From NCBI RefSeq assembly GCF_021538895.1, contig NZ_JADDRL010000005.1, positions 62,001 to 126,000 of the forward strand: 64,000 nt of DNA, read 5' to 3'. The DNA is from Streptomyces olivochromogenes. Its GTDB lineage: Bacteria; Actinomycetota; Actinomycetes; Streptomycetales; Streptomycetaceae. The notes under the pieces are model-generated. The model had not been told where the DNA came from. It was given only the letters and a program-made list of their open reading frames with translations, and did not search any database. Positions 25,125 through 33,357 of this stretch are shown piece after piece. A program made the translations under genes and the position numbers. How positions within the stretch are numbered: the first letter of the stretch is position 1; every line of letters begins with the position of its first letter.

Positions 25125-26450
25125 TCAGCCACGCCCGAAGCAGCGCTCCAGCTCGTCCAGGTCGTAGAACTTGCTGCCCTTCGCGATCGGACGGCAGCCC
25201 GCCCTGAAGGCCGTCTCCTTCTCGTTGTAGAGCATGCGGACCAGGTAGCGGCCGTCCTTCTCGTAGACGTCCCACTGGATGTTGGAGCCGAGGGGGGCGA
25301 CGTCCGCGCCGCGCCAGGCGTTGTCGGCGTAGGTGTACGGCTGCTGCGGGGTGACCGGTTCCGTGCTGCCGGGCAGGCCCATCAGCGCGGCCAGCGGGAT
25401 GATCTCCTCGGCGTGGGTGAAGCGGAGTTCGGCGCCGAGGGTGCTGGTGCCGGCCCGCTTGGCCTCGACCTGCTTGAAGAGGTCGTCCAGGAGGACGCCG
25501 GCCATCTTGTAGGTGATGTCGCTGTCGGCGAAGCCGGGGCCCTTCTCGTAGAAGTCCTCGACGTCGCTCAGGTACCCGAACCAGGCGGCGTCGGAGCGGG
25601 AGATGTACGGCTCCATGCCCCAGCCGGCGCCGTCGGGGCTCTCCTCGCTCATGGCGGGCGCGATGGCGTACAGGTTGTAGACGGCCTGGGCGGCCGGGAC
25701 CTGGTCGGCGATCCGCTCGACGAAGTCCTCCGTGAAGATCCGGCGCAGGACGCTGTGGGCGGCCCGGTGCGTCCGGGGCTGGTCGGTGATCGACTTCAGG
25801 GTGTCCGCGAGGCGCTGGTCGTGCGCGATGTAGTCGCGGTACGCCGCGCCGCCCGCCGCCTTGTGGAAGTACAGCAGGTCCTTGTCGGTGCGGGCGGGCC
25901 CGATCAGCGGCTTCAGCGCCGGGTCGGCCTCGGCGAGGGCGTCCGTGAACGCGGTGCCGCTGTCGACGGCCCGGCCCTGGCCGGAGCTGACGACGTCGAT
26001 CTTCTCGCCGTTCGCGGCGATCTTCCCGAACAGGGACGGCAGCCGCTGCTCCATGCGCAGGGCCGTGTCCTTCAGCTCCTGCTTGCCGCGGCCGCTGAGG
26101 TTGCCGTGGCCGACCTTGGCCATGGCATCCAGCAGGGCACGCACGCGCGGCCCGAACTCCTCGCCCCTGTGAGTGAGTTGACCCTGCTCCTGGGCCTTGT
26201 CCCAGAGCGCGAGGATCAGGTCGCCGTCCTCGCTGTCGGTGGCGGCACGCGAGCCGTGCCGGGAGACGTTCTCGGTGAAGACGGGCGTGTAGCCGGCCGG
26301 GGGCCGCTGGTAGGTGCGCGGGTTCTGCCCGGGCGCGTAGGGCGCCTTGGTGCCGTAGGAGTCCCGGTGCGCGGGACCGTCGGACGCGTGGGCCGGCAGC
26401 GCGGTGAGCAGCAGGGCGCCGAGGGCGAGGACAGGCGTGAGACGTCTCAT
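25125..26450 (-). CDS. Secreted histidine-type acid phosphatase
   Basis: 441 aa. Signal peptide MRRLTPVLALGALLLTALPA, cleaved after AHA near residue 23, fixes the start at 26450. VSRHGSRAATDSED near 62 contains the RHG catalytic motif whose histidine takes the phosphate. RFTHAEEIIPLAAL near 345 is the distal HAE motif carrying the proton donor. The family includes phytases and multiple inositol polyphosphate phosphatases. It probably scavenges phosphate from organic esters outside the cell. It lies 40 bases downstream of uppS on the same strand. I see no clear PHO box. Confidence 0.85.
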   Translation of the reverse strand: MRRLTPVLALGALLLTALPAHASDGPAHRDSYGTKAPYAPGQNPRTYQRPPAGYTPVFTENVSRHGSRAATDSEDGDLILALWDKAQEQGQLTHRGEEFGPRVRALLDAMAKVGHGNLSGRGKQELKDTALRMEQRLPSLFGKIAANGEKIDVVSSGQGRAVDSGTAFTDALAEADPALKPLIGPARTDKDLLYFHKAAGGAAYRDYIAHDQRLADTLKSITDQPRTHRAAHSVLRRIFTEDFVERIADQVPAAQAVYNLYAIAPAMSEESPDGAGWGMEPYISRSDAAWFGYLSDVEDFYEKGPGFADSDITYKMAGVLLDDLFKQVEAKRAGTSTLGAELRFTHAEEIIPLAALMGLPGSTEPVTPQQPYTYADNAWRGADVAPLGSNIQWDVYEKDGRYLVRMLYNEKETAFRAGCRPIAKGSKFYDLDELERCFGRG

Positions 26451-26490
26451 GAGTCCCGCATCCTCGGCGGCCCGCGTGAACCACCGATGG

Positions 26491-27339
26491 CTAAGAGGTG
26501 GCGTCACCCTTCATCGCGGCTTCCATGGCGAGGAGTTCCTCGTTCGGGACGGCCCCGCCGAAGCGGCGGTCGCGGGAGGCGAACTCGATGCAGGCCCGCC
26601 ACAGGTCGCGGCGGTCGAAGTCCGGCCACAGCACGTCCTGGAAGACCATCTCGGCGTACGCGCTCTGCCAGAGCAGGTAGTTGGAGGTGCGCTGCTCGCC
26701 GCTGGGGCGCAGGAACAGGTCCACGTCCGGCATGTCCGGGTAGTACATGTACTTCTGCAGGGTCTTCTCGTTGACCTTGGACGGGTCGAGACGGCCCGCC
26801 TTCACGTCCTCGGCCAGCGCCTGCGCGGCGTCGGCGATCTCCGCGCGGCCGCCGTAGTTCATGCAGAAGTACAGGGTGAGCAGGTCGTTGCCCTTGGTCT
26901 GCTCCTGGGCGACCTGGAGTTCCTTGGCGACCGACTTCCACAGCTTGGGCATCCGGCCCACCCAGCGCACCCGGATGCCGAGTTCGTCGAGCTGGTCACG
27001 GGTCTTGCGGATGAAGTCGCGGTTGAAGTTCATCAGGAAGCGGACCTCGTCGGGCGAGCGCTTCCAGTTCTCGGTGGAGAAGGCGTACAGGGAGATGTTG
27101 CGGACGCCGACCTCGATCGAGCCCTGGAGGACGTCGAGCACGCGCTCGGCGCCGACCTTGTGGCCCTCGGTGCGCGGCAGCCCGCGCGCCTTGGCCCAGC
27201 GGCCGTTGCCGTCCATGACGATCGCCACATGGTTCGGGACGAGTTCGCCCGGCAGCTTCGGCGCGCGGGCGCCGGACGGGTGCGGCTCCGGCGCCTTGTA
27301 CTCGCGGCGCTGGCGTCCCAGGATCCCGCGTACGACCAT
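26491..27339 (-). CDS. uppS: Isoprenyl transferase / undecaprenyl diphosphate synthase
   Basis: 282 aa cis-prenyltransferase making long polyprenyl diphosphates, the carrier lipid for wall and glycan synthesis. VAIVMDGNGRWAK (residues 38-50) holds the catalytic aspartate D43. LYAFSTENWKRS, the arginine-rich LFLRPSGEQRTSNYLLWQ and DVLWPDFDRRDLW complete the five conserved regions. It lies 18 bases after recO on the same strand, the usual actinobacterial order. The protein is cytoplasmic, at the membrane surface. Confidence 0.95.
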   Translation of the reverse strand: MVVRGILGRQRREYKAPEPHPSGARAPKLPGELVPNHVAIVMDGNGRWAKARGLPRTEGHKVGAERVLDVLQGSIEVGVRNISLYAFSTENWKRSPDEVRFLMNFNRDFIRKTRDQLDELGIRVRWVGRMPKLWKSVAKELQVAQEQTKGNDLLTLYFCMNYGGRAEIADAAQALAEDVKAGRLDPSKVNEKTLQKYMYYPDMPDVDLFLRPSGEQRTSNYLLWQSAYAEMVFQDVLWPDFDRRDLWRACIEFASRDRRFGGAVPNEELLAMEAAMKGDATS

Positions 27340-27357
27340 GAGCTTCTCGTCTCCCTC

Positions 27358-28107
27358 TTACGACTTTTCCACGTACCGAAGAGAGCGCAGTCCGCGCTCC
27401 AGATGCCAGTGCAGGTAGGCGGACACCAGCCCGCTGCCCTCCCGGACGTACCGCGCCTCGCACGCGTCCGCCGTCTCCCAGTCTCCCGTAAGCAGCGCGC
27501 CGAGCAGCAGCAGGGTCTGCGGGGAGGGGACGACGCTGCCGGGCACCCGGCAGTCGACGCACACGGAGCCGCCGGAGGCGACCGAGAAGAACCTGTTGGG
27601 GCCGGGCATGCCGCACTTCGCGCAGTCGCCGAAGCTGGGGGCGTAGCCGTTGACGGCGAGGGAGCGCAGCAGGAAGGCGTCGAGGACGAGGTGCGGGGCG
27701 TGCTCGCCGCGGGCGAGGGTGCGCAGGGCGCCGACGAGCAGCAGGTACTGCTGGACGGCCGGCTCGCCCTCGTGGTCGGTGAACCGCTCGGCGGTCTCCA
27801 GCATGGCGGTGCCGGCGGTGTAGCGGGCGTAGTCGGTGACGATGCCGCCGCCGTACGGGGCTATGGTCTCGCTCTGGGTGCACAGCGGCAGGCCGCGCCC
27901 CACCAGCTCGCTCCCCCGGGCGAAGAACTGCACGTCGACGTGGGAGAAGGGCTCCAGCCGCGCCCCGAATTTCGACTTGGTCCGCCGTACGCCCCGCGCC
28001 ACGGCCCGTACCCGCCCGTGTCCGCGCGTGAGCAGCGTGATGATCCGGTCCGCCTCACCCAGCTTCTGGGTGCGCAGCACGATGCCGTCGTCCCGGAAAA
28101 GACTCAT
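27358..28107 (-). CDS. recO: DNA repair protein RecO
   Basis: 249 aa. The N-terminal OB fold begins SLFRDDGIVLRTQKLGEADRIITLLTRGHGRVRAVARG. The helical C-terminal part carries a zinc site, CAKC and CVDC about 20 residues apart. RecO loads RecA onto SSB-coated single-stranded DNA in the RecFOR pathway. The start at ATG 28107 matches the conserved family N-terminus; the frame stays open further upstream without support. It is followed directly by uppS. Confidence 0.94.
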   Translation of the reverse strand: MSLFRDDGIVLRTQKLGEADRIITLLTRGHGRVRAVARGVRRTKSKFGARLEPFSHVDVQFFARGSELVGRGLPLCTQSETIAPYGGGIVTDYARYTAGTAMLETAERFTDHEGEPAVQQYLLLVGALRTLARGEHAPHLVLDAFLLRSLAVNGYAPSFGDCAKCGMPGPNRFFSVASGGSVCVDCRVPGSVVPSPQTLLLLGALLTGDWETADACEARYVREGSGLVSAYLHWHLERGLRSLRYVEKS

Positions 28108-28129
28108 GCGTCCATTCTCGCGTACGAAG

Positions 28130-28753
28130 TCAGCGGGCGTGGTCGGGCTGATAGATGGCATCCCAGGGGGCGAGGTTCCAGGGGCTGGCCCGGTTCGCCG
28201 GGTCGAGCAGGGAACGCAGGTGGGCGTCGGCGGTGGCCTGGGGTGCGGGAAAGCCGGCGTCCTCGGTGCCGCGCAGCCCGTCGCGCCACACCTTGCGCCC
28301 CAGCAGATAGTGATCGGCGTACTCCTGCCATGAGGCGTACGTCCCCGCCACCGCCGGCACGATGCTCTTCAGCGCGGTCCAGGCCTCGTGCTCCGTGATC
28401 CTCCCGCAGGCGAAGCCGCGCCGGGTGATGTCGACGTACAGGGCGGCGTCCCAGGCTAGCGGTGCCACGCCGAGGAGCTGCTGGGCGCGGGCCCGGTAGC
28501 CGGTGCGTGCCAGCCCGTCGAGCCGGCCGACGAGCTTCTCGCGCGAGGTGATCTCCCACTGGTCGGCCAGCCAGCGCCGGGCGCTGTCGTCGTCGATCCG
28601 CGTGAACGGGTACAGGGTGCTCCGGGAGGCGCCGCGGTCGTGGCTCACCGGCGCGCTCAGTGACACCATCCACAGCTGGTGCATCGTGAGCGGGACGGGG
28701 TACCGCCGAGCGGCCTTGGGTTTCCTCCACTCTCGCAGTCTCGTCAGCGCCAT
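28130..28753 (-). CDS. DUF1266-like protein
   Basis: 207 aa, apparently soluble. APLAWDAALYVDITRRGFACGRITEHEAW near residue 97 and the aromatic SWQEYADHYLLGRKVWRDG match the pattern of DUF1266 proteins (AWD, then G-x2-EAW, then W-x4-Y-x-LGR). Function of the family is unknown; related domains occur near polymorphic toxin genes in other bacteria. It lies 22 bases upstream of recO on the same strand, so it may share its transcript. Confidence 0.65.
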   Translation of the reverse strand: MALTRLREWRKPKAARRYPVPLTMHQLWMVSLSAPVSHDRGASRSTLYPFTRIDDDSARRWLADQWEITSREKLVGRLDGLARTGYRARAQQLLGVAPLAWDAALYVDITRRGFACGRITEHEAWTALKSIVPAVAGTYASWQEYADHYLLGRKVWRDGLRGTEDAGFPAPQATADAHLRSLLDPANRASPWNLAPWDAIYQPDHAR

Positions 28754-28769
28754 GAGCCCGCACCCTACG

Positions 28770-28994
28770 TCAAGGGACCTCGCCCCGGCTGCGGGCGTTG
28801 GCGTGGGCGGTGGCCGCGCTCAGCCGCTCCGCCGGGGTGGCCGGCCGGACGGCCTCCGGCCGGGCGTCCCACTCCCGCCCGCCGCCGTACGGCCTCAGCT
28901 GCACGTACGGCCCCTCGTGGCCCATCACGAGGCCCAGTCTTCCGGTGAGGGTGTCGACGGCGTAGGAGCCGAGCGGGAGGTTCATCACGTTCAC
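28770..28994 (-). CDS. Small conserved-looking protein of unknown function
   Basis: About 74 aa. The centre reads LPLGSYAVDTLTGRLGLVMGHEGPYVQLRPYGGGREWDARPEAVRPAT broken by turns, suggesting a small beta-barrel of SH3-like type, followed by an alanine-rich helical tail. Start is unclear: GTG codons at 29000, 28994 and 28988 and ATG at 28985 are all in frame. GAGG lies five bases before the GTG at 28994, which is chosen. It is upstream of the DUF1266-like gene on the same strand (16-base gap). Confidence 0.6.
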   Translation of the reverse strand: MNVMNLPLGSYAVDTLTGRLGLVMGHEGPYVQLRPYGGGREWDARPEAVRPATPAERLSAATAHANARSRGEVP

Positions 28995-29158
28995 GTTCAC
29001 CTCGGTCCCCGCCCGCCACGACTTTCACGCTTCGCCTCCCTCCAGTGGCCCTGTGTCACTAGACTCCGCGCCTCGGGAAACACTCCCCCGGTGCAACCCC
29101 GGCCCCCCGGGCAACCGAATCCGCCGAACCGGTGGTCTGGTGGGCGAGGGGGTGGCCG

Positions 29159-29710
29159 ATGCAGGCCGAACATGAGGCCCAGTTCCAGGAATTCGTCAGA
29201 GCGCGGTGGTCGCATCTGGTGCGGACCGCCTATCTGCTCACCGGCGACCGGCATCACGCCGAGGACCTGACGCAGACGGCGCTGGCGAAGGCGTACCGGT
29301 CGTGGCGGCGGGTGGCGCGCAGTGACCATCCGGAGGCGTACGTCCGCCGGATCCTGGTCAGCTGCAACAGCGACCGGTTCCGCAAGCGGCGGGTCACGGA
29401 GGCGCTGACCGCGGCGCCGCCGGAGCGGGCGGGGCACGAGGACGCCGTGGCCCGGGCCGACGAGCGCAGCACGCTGATGACGGCGCTGGCCGGGCTGCCG
29501 CCCAAGCAGCGGGCGGTGGTGGTCCTGCGCTACTGGGAGGACCTGTCCGAGGGCGAGGTGGCCGAGGCGCTCGGCTGCTCCACCGGGACGGTCAAGAGCC
29601 AGGCGTCCAAGGGCCTGGCCAAGTTGCGTACGTTTCCGGGGCTCGCCCGGGCGATGGACGGGCCCGGCCGCGACCACGCGGCATCCGCCGGGCAGGGAGG
29701 CAGCAGATGA
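29159..29710 (+). CDS. ECF RNA polymerase sigma factor (SigE-family type)
   Basis: 183 aa. Region 2 spans residues 5-75: FQEFVRARWSHLVRTAYLLTGDRHHAEDLTQTALAKAYRSW, with the DLTQTALAKAY helix that meets the -10. Region 4 spans about 110-165: LPPKQRAVVVLRYWEDLSEGEVAEALGCSTGTVKSQASKGLAKL, a helix-turn-helix for the -35. ATG at 29159 has GAGGGGG upstream. Its last codons overlap the next start (ATGA at 29707), so it is coupled to the membrane protein that probably controls it. Confidence 0.92.
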   Translation: MQAEHEAQFQEFVRARWSHLVRTAYLLTGDRHHAEDLTQTALAKAYRSWRRVARSDHPEAYVRRILVSCNSDRFRKRRVTEALTAAPPERAGHEDAVARADERSTLMTALAGLPPKQRAVVVLRYWEDLSEGEVAEALGCSTGTVKSQASKGLAKLRTFPGLARAMDGPGRDHAASAGQGGSR

Positions 29711-30669
29711 GCGACGAGAAGCACGGCGAGGGAGCCGAGCCGGAGGGCGACTTCGAGGAACGGCTGCGGGAACTGCTCGCCGAGGACGCCTACACGGTCC
29801 GGCCCGCGCCGGCGCCATACCCCACGATCCGGCGGCAGGGCGTGACGGAACGGCGGCAGCGCGCCGCCCTGGCCGGGGCCGTGGTGCTGGCGCTGGCCGC
29901 GGTGCCGGTGGGCGCGTACGCGGTGAGCGGGGGCGGTGCGAGCGGTTCGCCCGCCGCGCCGAAGCCGTCGGTCCGGGTCAGCCGGGACACACCGGGCCCC
30001 ATGCCCTCGGCCACGGCGTCGGCCACGCCCGAGCTGCCCGCGCCGCCCGCCACCGCCGGCCAGCTCCTGGACGGGATCACCTTCGGGCAGGCCTCGGACG
30101 GACTGACGAAGTGCCTCGCCTACGACAGGGCGAACAAGCCCAAGCACACGGACGGCAGCCCCGTGTCCCCGTCCGCCGACCTGGGCAGGCCCTCCGCCTA
30201 CCGGATCATCCTGGCGATGCGCAGCACCGGCGACTCGAACGCGCCCGGCGACGGGATGTACGTCGTCGCGGTGCGGGAGAAGCCGCAGCAGACCCGGTTG
30301 ATCTGCACCATCCGGGACGGCGAGGCGCAGGGCCTGAACGCCGGCGGCGGCGACTTCGACGGCGCCGCGCCTGTCGCGCCCGACATCAACAGCGGCAAGC
30401 TCTACCAGCAGTCCTTCCTCGACAAGGGCCACTGGAAGCTGCCGTTCCGCTGGGGGGTCGTCGGCGGCGTGCGCCCGTCGGTGGCGAAGCTGACGGTGTC
30501 GTACGGCGACGGCGTCGCCGAGGCGACCCTGGATCATGGCTGGTTCGTCGCCACCGGCCAGTTGCACCAGCAGGTCACCAAGGCCCCGCGCCTCAAGGGG
30601 TACGACGCCGGCGGCAAGCTGGTCTACGACTCCGACCAGGACCGGACCTACGAGAAGACGCTGCCGTAG
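29707..30669 (+). CDS. Single-pass membrane protein coupled to the ECF sigma gene; candidate anti-sigma factor
   Basis: 320 aa. A short acidic cytoplasmic region (residues 1-50, DFEERLRELLAEDAYTV) is followed by one membrane helix (ALAGAVVLALAAVPVGAYAVSG, about 53-74). A Pro/Ala/Ser linker and an extracytoplasmic domain of about 210 residues follow. No H-x3-C-x2-C zinc anti-sigma motif is present. The four-base overlap with the sigma gene and the topology make it the likely regulator, but this is inference. The outer domain is not one I recognise and may sense an envelope signal. Confidence 0.75.
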   Translation: MSDEKHGEGAEPEGDFEERLRELLAEDAYTVRPAPAPYPTIRRQGVTERRQRAALAGAVVLALAAVPVGAYAVSGGGASGSPAAPKPSVRVSRDTPGPMPSATASATPELPAPPATAGQLLDGITFGQASDGLTKCLAYDRANKPKHTDGSPVSPSADLGRPSAYRIILAMRSTGDSNAPGDGMYVVAVREKPQQTRLICTIRDGEAQGLNAGGGDFDGAAPVAPDINSGKLYQQSFLDKGHWKLPFRWGVVGGVRPSVAKLTVSYGDGVAEATLDHGWFVATGQLHQQVTKAPRLKGYDAGGKLVYDSDQDRTYEKTLP

Positions 30670-30682
30670 GCCCCGGGGACCT

Positions 30683-30714
30683 CGGCATCCCGGCATCCCG
30701 GCATCCCGGCATCC
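30683..30714. repeat. Four tandem copies of CGGCATCC
   Basis: Four perfect 8-bp units with a degenerate fifth (CGGGATCT) fill the gap between two convergent stops (30669 and 30722). This is probably replication slippage in non-coding DNA; no function is evident. Confidence 0.8.
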
Positions 30715-30721
30715 CGGGATC

Positions 30722-31468
30722 TCACCCCACCCCGCGGGACTCCTGGGCCGAGCGGGCCTCGATGCCGCGGAAGTGGACCGCCATCGCGCGCTGCGCGCCC
30801 GCCACGTCGCGGGCGCGCAGCGCCGTGACGATGTCGCGGTGCCGGCGGACCGTGACCTCGGGCGCCGGATCGTCGGTCCACCCCCGGGCACCCGCGACCC
30901 GGCTGAACACGGTCCAGAACGCCCCGAGCAGCTGCGGCACCAGCGCGTTGCCGAGCGGGGCGTAGAGCAACTCGTGGAACTCCCGGTCGAGTTCGGGAAA
31001 GGGCCGGCCGGCCCGGCCCGACTCCTCCATCCGGGTCAGCACCGCCTCCAGGGCGTCCAGCTCCGCCTCGGTCGCCGAGGCCGCGACCCGGCGGATCAGC
31101 CCCTCCTCCAGCACCTCGCGGACCTGGAGGATCTCGGCCAGGGTGCCCGCGTCGTCGCCCTGCCGGGCCAGCGTGCGGAAGGTCAGGCCGTCGATCAGGG
31201 GGGTGAGGGACGCCTGGCCGACATAGGTGCCGTAGCCGTGCCGGATCTCGACGATGTCGAGGGCCTGGAGCGCCTTGAGGGCCTCGCGGACGGAGTTGCG
31301 GCTGACGCCGAGGTCCTCCATCAGCTCCGTCTCCGTGGGCAGGGGCGCACCGGGCCCCAGCTTGCGGTCGAGGATCAGCTGTATGACCGCACGCTGTATC
31401 CGGATGTTCCTGGGCTCCCCGGCGGGCATGCGCCGCATCGTACGCGCACCGGACGTCCTACGTCCCAT
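30722..31468 (-). CDS. FadR/GntR-family regulator, probable NanR-like
   Basis: 248 aa from ATG 31468. The winged helix-turn-helix (LPTETELMEDLGVSRNSVREALKALQALDIVEIRHGYGTYV) occupies about residues 37-80. The all-helical FCD ligand domain follows, with metal ligands likely in the EFHELLY and HRDIV histidines. It is divergent from the ABC importer operon. Copies of GGACGT-N3-ACGTCC lie at its own start and just after the transporter promoter, so it probably represses both. In-frame starts at 31438 and 31429 are possible, since none has a clear ribosome site. Ligand is inferred to be sialic acid or a catabolite. Confidence 0.85.
   Translation of the reverse strand: MGRRTSGARTMRRMPAGEPRNIRIQRAVIQLILDRKLGPGAPLPTETELMEDLGVSRNSVREALKALQALDIVEIRHGYGTYVGQASLTPLIDGLTFRTLARQGDDAGTLAEILQVREVLEEGLIRRVAASATEAELDALEAVLTRMEESGRAGRPFPELDREFHELLYAPLGNALVPQLLGAFWTVFSRVAGARGWTDDPAPEVTVRRHRDIVTALRARDVAGAQRAMAVHFRGIEARSAQESRGVG
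31451..31465. promoter_or_regulatory. FadR-type operator 1 at the regulator's own start
   Basis: GGACGTCCTACGTCC is a perfect 15-bp palindrome (6-bp arms, 3-bp centre). It overlaps codons 2-6 of the regulator if ATG 31468 is the start, a position suited to autorepression. Confidence 0.6.
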
Positions 31469-31565
31469 GTCCCGGGCCGACCTGCGCCAACTCCCGTCAT
31501 TGTCAAGCCATTTCACTGCGCCATTGGTGCGACCTGTGGCGGCTACGCCATTCGTGTGCGATCCC

Positions 31566-31594
31566 TTGACCGCCCCCACGGGCGCTCCTATGGT
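31566..31594 (+). promoter_or_regulatory. Promoter of the ABC importer operon
   Basis: TTGACC (31566-31571), 17 bases, then TATGGT (31589-31594) give a strong sigma-70-type promoter. Transcription should begin near 31601, leaving a leader of about 100 bases before the GTG at 31702. Confidence 0.65.
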
Positions 31595-31608
31595 CGCGCT
31601 GACCGACA

Positions 31609-31623
31609 GGACGTAGGACGTCG
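31609..31623. promoter_or_regulatory. FadR-type operator 2 in the importer leader
   Basis: GGACGTAGGACGTCG matches operator 1 (reverse complement) at 14 of 15 positions and lies just downstream of the predicted transcription start. Binding there would block polymerase escape. Confidence 0.6.
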
Positions 31624-31701
31624 TACCTCCCCCGCATCTCCTGGTATCTCCTCAGCACCATCTCCACCCTCACCCCTTCCGGATCCCTCGCTGGAGGAAC
31701 C

Positions 31702-33336
31702 GTGCGCGACGACGTGACCCACGACGTGCCGGCGTTGCACCGCCGGTCGTTCCTGAAGTACACCGGCGCACTGGGCGCGGCCGCCGCGCTCGCCCCCTCG
31801 TTGGCGGCCTGCTCGTCCGGGCCGGAGTCCACGAACGACACCGGCGGCGGGGGCGGCGGCAAGGGCCGCACGCTGACCGCGGTGATCGGGTACGGCAATG
31901 ACGGCAGCTGGGATCCGACGCAGACGGCGTCCGCCTTCGCCATGGCCGGCAACAACCACATCTACGAGGGCCTGCTGGACACCGACCCGATCTCCCGGCA
32001 GCCGTACGCGGCGCTGGCGACACAGGTGCCGGCCGACCTCAATGCCACCAGCTGGAAGTTCACGCTGCGCGCGGGCGCCAGGTTCCACGACGGCAAGCCG
32101 GTCACCGCCGACGACGTCGTCTTCGTCTTCGACCGGATCCTCGACCCGAACACCCAGACCCTGGCCAAGGGGTTCTTCGCGAGCTGGCTGAAGGAGGTCC
32201 GGAAGATCGACGCGCAGAACGTCGAACTGGTGCTGAAGTTCCCCTTCCCCGAGGGGATCTCCCGGCTCACCCTCGCGAAGATCATGCCGAAGCACGTGTT
32301 CGCCAAGCCGGGCGCCTGGGACGACGCGATCAAGGGGCTCGCGGTCGGCTCGGGGCCGTACCGCCAGACGGCGCACCACCCGAAGTCCAACACCACCTTC
32401 GAGGCGTTCGCCGACTACAACGGCCCGCGCCGGCCCGCCTTCAAGAAGATGAACTGGCTGACGATCGTCGACGCGGCGCCCCGCGTGGCGAAGATCTCCG
32501 GGTCCGACGCGGGCGCCCAGATCGCCGACAACATCCCGTACGCCAACATCGGGCAGCTGGAGAGCGGCGGGATGACGGTCGCGGGCGGGGCCGGGATGAA
32601 CAACCTGTTCCTGATGTTCAACACCCAGCACAAGCCGTTCGACGACGTGCGGGTGCGGCAGGCGCTGCACTACGCCATCGACACCGAGAAGATGGTGCAG
32701 GTGGCGCTGAAGGGGCACGGCAAGCCGTCGTCGTCGTTCCTCAACGAGGCCAATCCCGCCTACCGGCGGGCCAAGACGGTCTACGACTACGACCCCGACA
32801 AGGCGAAGGCGCTGCTGAAAGCGGCCGGGGTCAGCGGGCTGAAGATCGAGATCCTCGCGGTGAACGTCAGCTGGATCGTCGACTGCCTGCCGACCATCAA
32901 GTCGTCCTGGGACGCGATCGGCGTGCGGACCACCCTGTCCCCGCAGGAGACCACGGCCGTCTTCACCAAGATGGACCAGAAGCAGGACTACCAGGTCGTG
33001 GCCGCCGCCTCGAACCCCAACCAGTTCGGCCTCGACGCCGACCTGATCATGCACTACAACTACGGCCCGCAGAACCTGTGGATGCAGTACGCCCGCTGGG
33101 CCGGCAACTCCGTCGCCAAGCAGCTCTTCAAGGACATGGACCGGGCCACCCAGGAGCCGGACGCCGAGAAGAAGAAGGCGATGATCCAGGACTACATCGA
33201 CGTCGTCGCCGAGCAGGCCGTGCTCTACCCGGTCGTGCACAACGAGCTGATGACCGCCTGGGACCCGAAGAAGCTCAGCGGGATAAGGCCACAGCCGTAC
33301 CCGGGGATCAATCTGCTCCAGGCCAAGTGGGTCTGA
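31702..33336 (+). CDS. ABC importer substrate-binding lipoprotein (peptide/SBP_bac_5 family)
   Basis: 544 aa. GTG 31702 has GGAGG five bases upstream. The N-terminus carries a Tat motif (RRSFLKYTG, about residues 14-22) and a lipobox LAAC near 37, so it is a Tat-exported lipoprotein. The Gly-rich linker and the SBP_bac_5 fold follow (SWKFTLRAGARFHDGKPVTADDVVFVFDRI is the family block). The family binds peptides, nickel, and in some bacteria sialic acid. Its operon partners (fused permease-ATPase, NanA-type aldolase, nearby sialidase) point to N-acetylneuraminate here; this is inference. Confidence 0.88.
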   Translation: MRDDVTHDVPALHRRSFLKYTGALGAAAALAPSLAACSSGPESTNDTGGGGGGKGRTLTAVIGYGNDGSWDPTQTASAFAMAGNNHIYEGLLDTDPISRQPYAALATQVPADLNATSWKFTLRAGARFHDGKPVTADDVVFVFDRILDPNTQTLAKGFFASWLKEVRKIDAQNVELVLKFPFPEGISRLTLAKIMPKHVFAKPGAWDDAIKGLAVGSGPYRQTAHHPKSNTTFEAFADYNGPRRPAFKKMNWLTIVDAAPRVAKISGSDAGAQIADNIPYANIGQLESGGMTVAGGAGMNNLFLMFNTQHKPFDDVRVRQALHYAIDTEKMVQVALKGHGKPSSSFLNEANPAYRRAKTVYDYDPDKAKALLKAAGVSGLKIEILAVNVSWIVDCLPTIKSSWDAIGVRTTLSPQETTAVFTKMDQKQDYQVVAAASNPNQFGLDADLIMHYNYGPQNLWMQYARWAGNSVAKQLFKDMDRATQEPDAEKKKAMIQDYIDVVAEQAVLYPVVHNELMTAWDPKKLSGIRPQPYPGINLLQAKWV

Positions 33337-33357
33337 ACCGACGGGAGTTGACATCGC

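Noticed and set aside
30683..30714. Tandem repeats considered as a CRISPR-like array or recombination site.
   Set aside because: The units are 8 bases without spacers and lie between convergent stops; simple slippage explains them.
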